Source: Bacteroidota bacterium (GTDB taxonomy: Bacteria; Bacteroidota; Bacteroidia; JABEUT01). From it: DNA of 44,910 nucleotides. Made by a program: the position numbers and the translations under genes. The DNA is taken from assembly GCA_013285805.1 (NCBI GenBank), contig JABDGY010000013.1:3067-47976 (forward strand), given 5' to 3'. Below the pieces are notes generated by a model. That model was not told the DNA's origin. It saw only the letters and a program-made list of their open reading frames with translations, and searched no databases. This document shows positions 7,563-15,300 of this stretch, in pieces. Every line of letters begins with the position of its first letter. Position 1 is the first letter of the stretch.

Positions 7563-9161
7563 ATGCGTAAAGTATTTATCAATTTTTCAATTATATGCCT
7601 TTTAACAATAGGCATAGTGTCATATTTCTGGCATCCATTTTTATGGAGCCTGGTTATAATGGGGCCTATAATACTTGTTGGCATTATGGATATGTTGCAG
7701 CCCGGCCATACCATTAAAAGGAACTTTCCTGTATTGGGAAGAATGCGTTACTGGATGGAAGCCCTTCGTCCGAAGATTTACCAGTATTTTATAGAATCGG
7801 ATACTGATGGCACACCCTTTAACCGCTTAAACCGCAGTGTTATATACCAGCGCGCTAAAAAAGTAAACGATACCACACCTTTTGGTACTCAACTGAATGT
7901 GTATGAAGTGGGATATGAGTGGCTTAATCATTCCATAACGCCGCTCGATTCGCATAAACTAAGCCACGACCCGCGCGTGCTTGTAGGCGGCCCCGATTGT
8001 AAACAACCCTACTTAGCCAGTATATACAACATCTCGGCCATGAGTTATGGTTCGCTTAGCCAGAATGCTATTATGGCCCTTAATTCGGGGGCTAAAATGG
8101 GTGGATTTGCACATAACACCGGCGAAGGTGGATTAAGTCCCTATCACCTTGCATCAGGAGGAGATATTATATGGCAGATAGGTACAGGTTATTTTGGTTG
8201 CCGTAATCAGGACGGAACCTTCAATTTCGATTTGTTCGCAGAGAGAGCAGTGTTGCCTAATGTGAAAATGATAGAGATAAAAATGTCGCAGGGTGCAAAG
8301 CCCGGGCATGGAGGCATATTACCTGCTGCAAAAGTAACTGATGAGATTGCAAAAATCCGCCTGGTGGAAAAGGGGAAAGATGTAATATCACCACCTTATC
8401 ATACTGCTTTCCGTACACCGGTTGAAATGCTTGAATTTATAAAGAAGCTTCGTGAACTTTCGGGTGGCAAGCCCATAGGGTTTAAGCTTTGTGTGGGTAT
8501 GAAGAGCCAGTTCCTTTCTATATGCAAGGCTATGGTAAAAACGGGTATTATGCCCGATTTTATTACGGTTGATGGTGGAGAAGGCGGAACAGGCGCTGCT
8601 CCGCTGGAGTTTTCAAATTCGGTAGGTATGCCATTGAGAGACGGCTTGGCTTTTGTGCATGATGCCTTAAATGGTTTTGCATTGAGAAGGCATATTCGCA
8701 TAATTGCTTCGGGCAAAGTGGCTACCGGATTTGATATAGTAAAACTTTTGGCCCTTGGAGCCGATATGTGTAACAGCGCACGTGCCATGATGCTGGCATT
8801 GGGCTGCATACAGGCATTGGAATGTAATACCAACAAATGCCCTACAGGTGTTGCTACACAGGATAAAAACCTGCAAAAAGGATTAGTGGTAGATGATAAG
8901 AAGACAAGGGTTTGTAATTTTCATAATGAAACGGTAAAAAGCGCGGTGGAACTTATGGGCGCGGCAGGAATTTCAGATACCAGTAAAATGCACCGTTCAT
9001 TTATATATCGCCGTGTTAATGCCGCGGAGATCAAGACATACGCAGAAACCTATCCTTACATTTTAAGAGGTTCCCTTATAGAGCCACCATATCCTGAGCA
9101 ATACCAGTTCGACCTATCTAATTGCAGCGAAGAGAGCTTTGAGCCTTTGATAAAAAGGTAG
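7563..9161 (+). CDS. Membrane-anchored FMN-binding glutamate synthase-like protein
   Basis: The protein has 532 residues. Two hydrophobic segments at the N-terminus (about 4-45) suggest a membrane anchor. The rest is the FMN-binding synthase domain of GltB as a stand-alone TIM barrel, with SYGSLSQNAIMALNSGAKMGG, GEGGLSPYHL, MSQGAKPGHGG, VDGGEGGTGAAP and a gating region near GVATQ. The [3Fe-4S] ligand pattern C-x5-C-x4-C is intact (Cys415, Cys421, Cys426). There is no amidotransferase domain or gltD nearby, so it is unlikely to act as a normal glutamate synthase. Such orphan proteins are common and their substrate is not known. It is a single gene between divergent and convergent neighbours. 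Confidence 0.88.
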   Translation: MRKVFINFSIICLLTIGIVSYFWHPFLWSLVIMGPIILVGIMDMLQPGHTIKRNFPVLGRMRYWMEALRPKIYQYFIESDTDGTPFNRLNRSVIYQRAKKVNDTTPFGTQLNVYEVGYEWLNHSITPLDSHKLSHDPRVLVGGPDCKQPYLASIYNISAMSYGSLSQNAIMALNSGAKMGGFAHNTGEGGLSPYHLASGGDIIWQIGTGYFGCRNQDGTFNFDLFAERAVLPNVKMIEIKMSQGAKPGHGGILPAAKVTDEIAKIRLVEKGKDVISPPYHTAFRTPVEMLEFIKKLRELSGGKPIGFKLCVGMKSQFLSICKAMVKTGIMPDFITVDGGEGGTGAAPLEFSNSVGMPLRDGLAFVHDALNGFALRRHIRIIASGKVATGFDIVKLLALGADMCNSARAMMLALGCIQALECNTNKCPTGVATQDKNLQKGLVVDDKKTRVCNFHNETVKSAVELMGAAGISDTSKMHRSFIYRRVNAAEIKTYAETYPYILRGSLIEPPYPEQYQFDLSNCSEESFEPLIKR

Positions 9162-9234
9162 AATTTCTTTCTGGCGGTTATTGAATAATAAGCTTTTTTA
9201 GTAATGTCTGAGTTTGTTCTCTTTTATGTATTTT

Positions 9235-9351
9235 GCCCCAAACCCCTAAAGGGGCTTTGAAATAAAACCGAGTCATGTTGAGCCTGTCGAAACATATTCA
9301 TTTGACACTTAGACAAGCTCAGTGTGACGGGCCCTTTTAGGGGTTTGGGGC
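9235..9351. repeat. Nested inverted-repeat element (copy 1)
   Basis: The outer arms at 9235-9255 and 9331-9351 pair over 20 of 21 bases (core GCCCCAAACCCCTAAA). Inside them lies a second, weaker inverted repeat: 9272-9295 (GTCATGTTGAGCCTGTCGAA) against 9305-9328. The outer arm recurs exactly at 36985. The element sits between a plus-strand gene end and a minus-strand gene end. Confidence 0.85.
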
Positions 9352-9370
9352 TGACAGGTTCAAAGAGGGA

Positions 9371-10330
9371 CTACTGAATAATAAGCTTTTTAACCGTATT
9401 GTTTTGTTCGTTGCTTATTTGTAGCAGGTAAGTTCCTTTTGCCAGGTTACTTATATTCATTGGTAAAGAATTCTTTCCTGTATATATATCTGTTTGTCCT
9501 CTATAGATTTCTCTACCGGTTATATCTGTCAACCTAACCACTGTATTTTTCGCATTTACAGTTGAATTAACAGACACAGTGAATACTCCATTATTGGGAT
9601 TAGGGAAAATGTCTACATCAGTTGAATTGTTTTGGTATTCATCAATACCTGCTGTAACATTAATGGAATCGATGTCATGAATGTTACGTGGCTCAATCCA
9701 GTTGGCATACTCAAAATGTATGCAACCTGTAATGTTGTACCGTTTACCCGGGGTGTACTTTTGCGGGGTATAAATTATGTTGTCAATGGTGTCCTCGCTG
9801 TTAATTGATTTGGTCATAGTAGAATCATAAAACACCCACCATACTGCACTAGCATTATATCGTAAACAAGTAGCGTCTTTAATTTTTACGAGCATACCCT
9901 GGTATTTTCTGCGTTGAATAGAATCTAAACCTACAACTGTAGCGGGAGTGCGCGCCTGGTTACCATGGCTTACTATAACGAAATTAGAGATAGAATCCAT
10001 TTCGGTTTCATTGTAATATTCTATTACCTGGCCGGTAAAAGTAACGCTGTCACCAACTGCAGGCTTATAGGTCTTATCGTATACATTTATTGCGGCCCAT
10101 TCGGTTGCGTAACTGGTTTGTACGTAGTAACCATAACCGAACGTACCCGTTATAATTCCCCCGGTATTTACATATTGGTTCATGTAGGGAGAATTGGGAA
10201 TAGCGCCAACAGAATCCACTGTGCTGTATTGTATGTTCCATAAGGTAACATTGGGGTAAGTGTAGAACTGGGCTTTTGCTCCGAAAGCTAAAAGCACTGT
10301 AAATATTACAATAGATAATTTTGTTTTCAT
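9371..10330 (-). CDS. T9SS-sorted protein with OB-fold-like region
   Basis: This 319-residue protein has a signal peptide (1-20, ending in GAKA). The middle (about 30-215) has two stretches of the type GDSVTFTGQVIEYY and KRYNITGCIHFEY, which resemble the OB-fold modules found in Bacteroidota exported proteins next to nuclease or lamin-tail domains. No catalytic domain is visible here. The C-terminal 80 residues (from DIFPNPNNGVFTV to KLIIQ) are a type A T9SS sorting domain. It is a single gene with a terminator-bearing gap upstream. Secretion is well supported; the molecular function is unknown. Confidence 0.8.
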   Translation of the reverse strand: MKTKLSIVIFTVLLAFGAKAQFYTYPNVTLWNIQYSTVDSVGAIPNSPYMNQYVNTGGIITGTFGYGYYVQTSYATEWAAINVYDKTYKPAVGDSVTFTGQVIEYYNETEMDSISNFVIVSHGNQARTPATVVGLDSIQRRKYQGMLVKIKDATCLRYNASAVWWVFYDSTMTKSINSEDTIDNIIYTPQKYTPGKRYNITGCIHFEYANWIEPRNIHDIDSINVTAGIDEYQNNSTDVDIFPNPNNGVFTVSVNSTVNAKNTVVRLTDITGREIYRGQTDIYTGKNSLPMNISNLAKGTYLLQISNEQNNTVKKLIIQ

Positions 10331-10515
10331 CTTTTTGTTTTTTTAATAATAATTTATTGAAGCCTTAAAGGGTAGCTTCATTCTTGAAGGTGATAAAAGT
10401 AAAATATTTTTCATGCCAGCATGTTAATGGGAGGTTAAATCAGTTAAGAAAGGAAGATTAGGTGTTGAAACAAAAGCTGTTGCTTAATCAAACCAACCTG
10501 AATCCAAGAGTAAAG

Positions 10516-10547
10516 AAAACACCTTCCATTAATGGAAGGTGTTTTTA
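10516..10547 (-). terminator. Terminator of the beta-barrel gene
   Basis: A perfect palindromic stem, AACACCTTCCATT with its complement (10518-10543), is flanked by A and T runs and lies about 45 nt past the stop codon at 10590. Confidence 0.8.
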
Positions 10548-10589
10548 TACGGCTGATTTAGCTTCAAAAATAAAACTCAATTTTATGCT

Positions 10590-11225
10590 TTAATCTCCAA
10601 AACAAAGAGCAAGACTAAAAATCAGCTCATTCGGTGTTGAGAATGTTGTAGTAGTGCTATTATCGGGTTTGTTAGTGAGCCCCTGGTAAGCCAGCCCCAG
10701 GTTTATTACGCCTAATTCTACATTAGCGCCTACACGATAGCCTAAACCCGATGGATTCGTTGTTATTGAATTATCGTTATTGAAGTTGGCCGTGTAAATC
10801 CAATTATAAACCGGGCCTGCTTCTATACGGATAGGGCCAAGAATTTTTAATCCCAATAGAACCGGAACTTCTACATTTCCATAATCAAACCTGGAAGTAT
10901 TAAATTGGCCATCATTATAATAATAGGTGGCCGTTCCGCCCTCGTAACCTAACAATAGCATAGGCTTTATAAAAAAAGGACCCATGTTAACCCGTTCAAA
11001 TAAACCACCTTCAAATCCCATAATATTATTTCCTTTAATGGTGTTTGTAAACGAGTTGCCTATGTTTGATAAATTAACAGATGACGTGGATGCTCCGAAT
11101 GTTACGCCCGTGGTAAAAGTCTGGGCATTCTCTCCTTTCGGAAGAAAAACCAGTAGTGACACTGCCAGAAGAACTAATGATTTAACCCGAAAGGCCATCC
11201 TGGAAATTTTCATTGGTGTTTTCAT
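10590..11225 (-). CDS. Outer-membrane beta-barrel protein (PorT-like family)
   Basis: The protein has 211 residues and an N-terminal signal peptide (about 1-34, ending in ENAQ). The rest alternates Gly and aromatic residues in strands such as MLLLGYEGGTATYYYNDG, DYGNVEVPVLLGLKI and IRIEAGPVYNWIYTANF, ending in LIFSLALCFGD. This is the pattern of the 8-stranded PorT or outer-membrane beta-barrel family common in Bacteroidota. It is a single gene with its own terminator. An exact minus-strand box TAGCTTTG lies at 11297-11290, about 65 nt upstream. Confidence 0.75.
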   Translation of the reverse strand: MKTPMKISRMAFRVKSLVLLAVSLLVFLPKGENAQTFTTGVTFGASTSSVNLSNIGNSFTNTIKGNNIMGFEGGLFERVNMGPFFIKPMLLLGYEGGTATYYYNDGQFNTSRFDYGNVEVPVLLGLKILGPIRIEAGPVYNWIYTANFNNDNSITTNPSGLGYRVGANVELGVINLGLAYQGLTNKPDNSTTTTFSTPNELIFSLALCFGD

Positions 11226-11424
11226 GATATATAGTTTTATGATTAAGACTATTTCCTTTGCCTGTATTATAGAATCAGATATTCAAAAACAAAGCTACAT
11301 GCTCAAACAAGCATGTTTTCCTCTTATTCGATTAACCTGAATAATTTGAGTGTAAAGGAGGAATAAGATAAATTAAAAGGGGCCATTATTATGTTTAGCT
11401 GTGTATACTTTTGCGTGTACTAAA

Positions 11425-11463
11425 ACAAAAAAGCACTTTGAAGATATTCCTCAAAGTGCTTCG
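11425..11463 (-). terminator. Terminator downstream of tRNA-Arg
   Basis: A perfect 11-bp stem (11431-11441 with 11451-11461, AAGCACTTTGA) is followed on the minus strand by TTTTTTG. It lies 10 nt past the tRNA 3' end. Confidence 0.85.
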
Positions 11464-11471
11464 TATTTCTG

Positions 11472-11545
11472 TGGTCCCGAAGGGAGTCGAACCCCTAACC
11501 TTCTGATCCGTAGTCAGATGCTCTATCCAGTTAAGCTACGGAACC
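11472..11545 (-). tRNA. tRNA-Arg(ACG)
   Basis: The minus strand folds as a 74-nt tRNA. The 7-bp acceptor stem is GGTTCCG with CGGGACC and discriminator A. The anticodon stem TCTGA/TCAGA encloses the loop CTACGGA, so the anticodon is ACG (A34 is probably converted to inosine). The T arm has GGTTCGACTCC. The CCA end is not encoded. It lies 6 nt downstream of the dinB-family gene and shares its strand, so it may also be read from the clpS promoter. Confidence 0.97.
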
Positions 11546-11551
11546 AACAAT

Positions 11552-11986
11552 TTATTTTATAGCGCCTTCTTTGCCAATAAGTTTTCGCATGGTGGCTACT
11601 TGCCCTACATGGTAGCTTTCATGGAAACCCAAAAAAGCCAGTTTCTCTTTTAATTCTGTATCGTTTATTTTTACTACACCTTCCAGTATTTTCTTCTGGG
11701 CATCATCAAACAATTCAAGCAGGGTCTCAAGTTTTTCTGCAGTGCCCATATCCGTCATCATCTTGCTTCCGCGTTCGTAGGTAGCTTTAATTTTATCAGG
11801 GGCTAACGGGGGCATACTCATTAAAGCAAGTATCCCGTTCCGGGTAACTACCAAGTGTCCTATAATCCAGTTTATACTGTTAGCATTATCAATTTGCTTA
11901 ATACTGTCGGCATGGGTTATTCCCTGCAGGTTCATTTTTAGTGCCCTGTCAACCGATGAAAATATTTTTACAAGTTCCGCTGACAT
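11552..11986 (-). CDS. DinB family protein
   Basis: The protein has 144 residues from the ATG at 11986, one nt after the clpS stop codon. A TTG start 12 nt upstream would overlap clpS and is less likely. It is helical throughout with the DinB signature: NSINWIIGHLVVTRNGIL (first His ligand) and FLGFHESYHVGQVATMRKLIG (His-x3-His). These three His usually hold a divalent metal in the four-helix DinB/YfiT fold, whose members include thiol transferases and damage-inducible proteins. The substrate here is unknown. It forms a two-gene operon with clpS. Confidence 0.85.
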   Translation of the reverse strand: MSAELVKIFSSVDRALKMNLQGITHADSIKQIDNANSINWIIGHLVVTRNGILALMSMPPLAPDKIKATYERGSKMMTDMGTAEKLETLLELFDDAQKKILEGVVKINDTELKEKLAFLGFHESYHVGQVATMRKLIGKEGAIK

Positions 11987-11987
11987 G

Positions 11988-12263
11988 TTATTTTTCAATT
12001 GACGCGGTTAATCCCCTTTCACATAAAGCCTCGAAAATGGGCTTTAATTGTTTGGCAGTTCCGCTTTTTACATCGCATTTGCCTTTATAGTGTATAAGCA
12101 TAGTGCATTGCATGGCTTGCTCATTTGTATGGCCGCATAACTCCTGCAACGTTTCAATAACAAAATTGAACGTGTTTACATCGTCATTATGAAGCACAAG
12201 AGTACACTCTGCGCTTTTGCGGGTAAGGTCAACAACTTCCAGGTCGGTTTTTGTAAGGCTCAT
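11988..12263 (-). CDS. clpS: ATP-dependent Clp protease adaptor ClpS
   Basis: The protein has 91 residues from the ATG at 12263, and a TTG seven codons upstream is rejected because it overlaps the -7 promoter box. ClpS delivers N-degron substrates to ClpAP-type proteases. The conserved core is present: LVLHNDDVNTFNFVIETL (the DD of the substrate pocket) and the helix with TMLIHYKGKCDVKSG, where the HxxGK element fits the ClpS signature. It is shorter at the N-terminus than many homologues but complete in the core. It is co-transcribed with the DinB-family gene. Confidence 0.92.
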   Translation of the reverse strand: MSLTKTDLEVVDLTRKSAECTLVLHNDDVNTFNFVIETLQELCGHTNEQAMQCTMLIHYKGKCDVKSGTAKQLKPIFEALCERGLTASIEK

Positions 12264-12281
12264 TTTTTTAAAATCAGGGCG

Positions 12282-12289
12282 CAAATATA
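12282..12289 (-). promoter_or_regulatory. -7 promoter box of clpS-dinB
   Basis: The minus strand reads TATATTTG, an exact consensus box, 18 nt before the clpS ATG. Confidence 0.65.
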
Positions 12290-12306
12290 ATAATTTACAG
12301 GCTTCC

Positions 12307-15300
12307 TTATTTATTTATAAGCAATTGAGCCTCTTTCAGGGAAATCTTTTTACCATTATGATAAGCCACCACAAAGCAATCGGGGAAGCCATCGGTTGCC
12401 AGTTCGTCTTTAAACGCATCGGCTGAAGCATAGTTATCATATTCACCTACCGTATAGCTGGTAATGCCATTATCTTCCTTATGCGGGTGAATGCCCTGGC
12501 TTGCAATTTTAATAAGGTTATTAGCCACATCAAGCGGTATCTGGCCTGAATAGGCGCCTACCTGTACCGAGAAGGTTACTTTACCATGTGCTGTATCAGC
12601 CGGAGTAACAGTTGGTGGCGCATTATTTATAGGTTGGCCTGTCCCTATGGGAGTTACAGGCGTATTTGTTGGTTGGGTTACCGGTTGGGTAGTTGCAGAT
12701 GTATTGTTTGCTCCTGCAGGCGTTGCATCCAGCCCCGGATTAGTGGGAGTGCTTGCTTTTCCGCTGCTTAATAATTCGGCTGCCTGCGGTAATCCAATCC
12801 GGTCGCCGTTGTAATAGGCTACCACAAATGCGTCTTTTATAGGTGTGCGTGACACAATAGCGTCTTTTGCCGCGCTGGCCTTAGGTACAGTACTGTATAT
12901 TCCGCAATTGTAACGTATATATCCATTGGGCGCTTTATAAGAGAATAGGGGTTGCAGGTTATATAATTTGTCTGCCGTTACCGGTTTAAGGAAAGCGCCT
13001 ACCTGCACGGTGAAGAACAAACCTTTAACATCAGTCACCGGTGTTGAAGCTACAGGAGCAGTGGTATTTGTTGAAGGTTGTGTTTCAGGTTGAGTTGTAT
13101 TGTTAACCGGTGGCTGAGTATTTGTTGCGGGGTTATTGGTAGCAATAGGTTGGGTAGTTGCAGCCTGGTTCAATGGTACGCGTTTGCCATTCAGGAATGC
13201 TACAATAAAGGCATCCTTATATCCCAATCCCTGAACTTTAGTAAGAGCATCTTTTGCTTTATCAAGCTCTTTAAAAATACCTGCCGTATAACGCGTAAAG
13301 CCCTGGGTAGTAGTTTCACCGGCTATAGGTTCTAACCCTTTAAATGCAGTTTGTTTTATAGGGTTTCTGAATGCGCCAATCTGTACTTTATATACTAACC
13401 CTTCAGGTAATGGAGGGTTAATAGGTATGGGGTGAGCATTTGAATATGGCGATGCAGGTAATTCCCTTATTACATCAATTGTTTCTGAAGCCGTGGCTGT
13501 ATTTGCCGGGTTATTGGTAGTCGCAACAGGATTACTTGGCTGAGTAGTTGGGTTGCTCGGCTGTGTAGTAGTCGGATTATTATTAGGTTGTGTTTCCGGA
13601 TTATTTGTAGTCGCAACAGGGTTACTTGGCTGAGTAGTCGGGTTGCTCGGCTGTGTAGTAGTTGGATTATTGTTAGGTTGTGTTGCCGGGTTATTCGTCG
13701 TTACAGGGTTACTTGGCTGAGTGGTTGGGTTGCTCGGCTGTGTAGTAGTTGGATTATTGTTAGGTTGTGTTTCCGGGTTGTTAGTCGTTACAGGATTGCT
13801 TGGTTGAGTGGTCGGGTTGCTAGGTTGGGTAGTAGTCGGATTATTATTGGGTTGTGTTTCCGGGTTATTTGTCGTTACCGGATTGCTTGGTTGAGTGGTA
13901 GGGTTACTCGGTTGCGTTGTAGTCGGATTATTGTTAGGCTGTGTTTCCGGGTTATTTGTCGTTACAGGATTACTAGGCTGAGTAGTTGGGTTGTTCGGTT
14001 GTGTAGTAGTCGGGTTATTATTGGGTTGTGTCTCCGGGTTATTAGTGGTAGCAACAGGATTAGTTTCAGGTGTAACATTTTTTAGGTCGGGGTTAACCTG
14101 CAGAAAAATATTCTGGGCTTTTTGTTGTTTGTCAAGCGCAATTTCCAGGTAGTGTTTCGAATTATCAAGGTACATCTGCTTAAGGTAAGGCACTGTAGTG
14201 TTGTCAGCCTTTTGTTTTTCTTTAGCCGATTCATCATAATTGCCTTGTGCGTCCTGCATTAGCAAGTCAGCAGTAATAATCTTATCTGAACTGTTAGTTT
14301 GTTCGGCATTCTTCCATGCTTGCAATTGCTGCTGGTTATTCAGGTACTGTGCACCATTGGCATCGTTAGTATAAGTTGTGGCTATCAGCTTTTGTTCTGC
14401 TGCAGCGTCATCAAGCGAATCGGCCTTGCGGTTGAGAGCCTTAGCCTGTTCAGGGTCTGTGGTATGATGTGCCAGGTCGCGTGCTTCTTCCGCCTGGTTA
14501 CTTAATTGATTGGCCTCATTGGTATAGGTGTTGGCAACCTTGTGAGACTGTGCCGCAGGGCCATTGGTATAATTTACAGTAACAGGTACAGGGTTTGTGG
14601 GCTCATTATTTACCGGATAGCTGTCGGGTTGTGTCTCCGGATTGCTCGGTTGAGTTGTGGTAGGATTATTGTTAGGTTGAGTTTCCGGGTTATTGGTTGC
14701 TACAGGGTTACTGGGCTGAGTTGTAGTTGGGTTATTATTGGGTTGTGTTTCCGGGTTATTAGTCGTTACAGGGTCAGTAGGCTGAGTTGTAGTTGGGTTA
14801 GTAGGCTGAGTTGTAGTTGGGTTATTATTAGGTTGCGTTTCCGGATTATTGATCGTTACCGGATTACTAGGTTGAGTAGTCGGGTTGTTCGGCTGAGTTG
14901 TAGTTGGGTTATTATTAGGTTGTGTCTCTGGATTATTAGTCGTTATAGGATTACTTGGCTGAGTAGTAGTCGGATTATTATTGGGCTGCGTTTCCGGGTT
15001 ATTTGTTGTTACCGGGTTACTAGGTTGAGTAGTTGGGTTGTTCGGTTGAGTAGTAGTCGGATTATTATTAGGTTGTGTTACTGGATTGTTATTAATAGCA
15101 ACAGGATTGCTTGGCTGAGTAGTTGGGTTGCTCGGTTGTGTAGTAGTCGGATTATTGTTAGGTTGCGTTTCGGGGTTATTTGTCGTTACAGGATTACTTG
15201 GTTGAGTCGTTGGATTGGTGGGCTGTGTAGTAGTTGGGTTATTATTAGGTTGTGTCTCTGGATTATTAGTCGTTACAGGATTACTTGGCTGAGTAGTAGT

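Noticed and set aside
11405-11412. Plus-strand -7 box TACTTTTG upstream of the tRNA region
   Set aside because: It is followed by no plus-strand gene and only by a hairpin that works as a terminator on the other strand. It is most likely a chance match.
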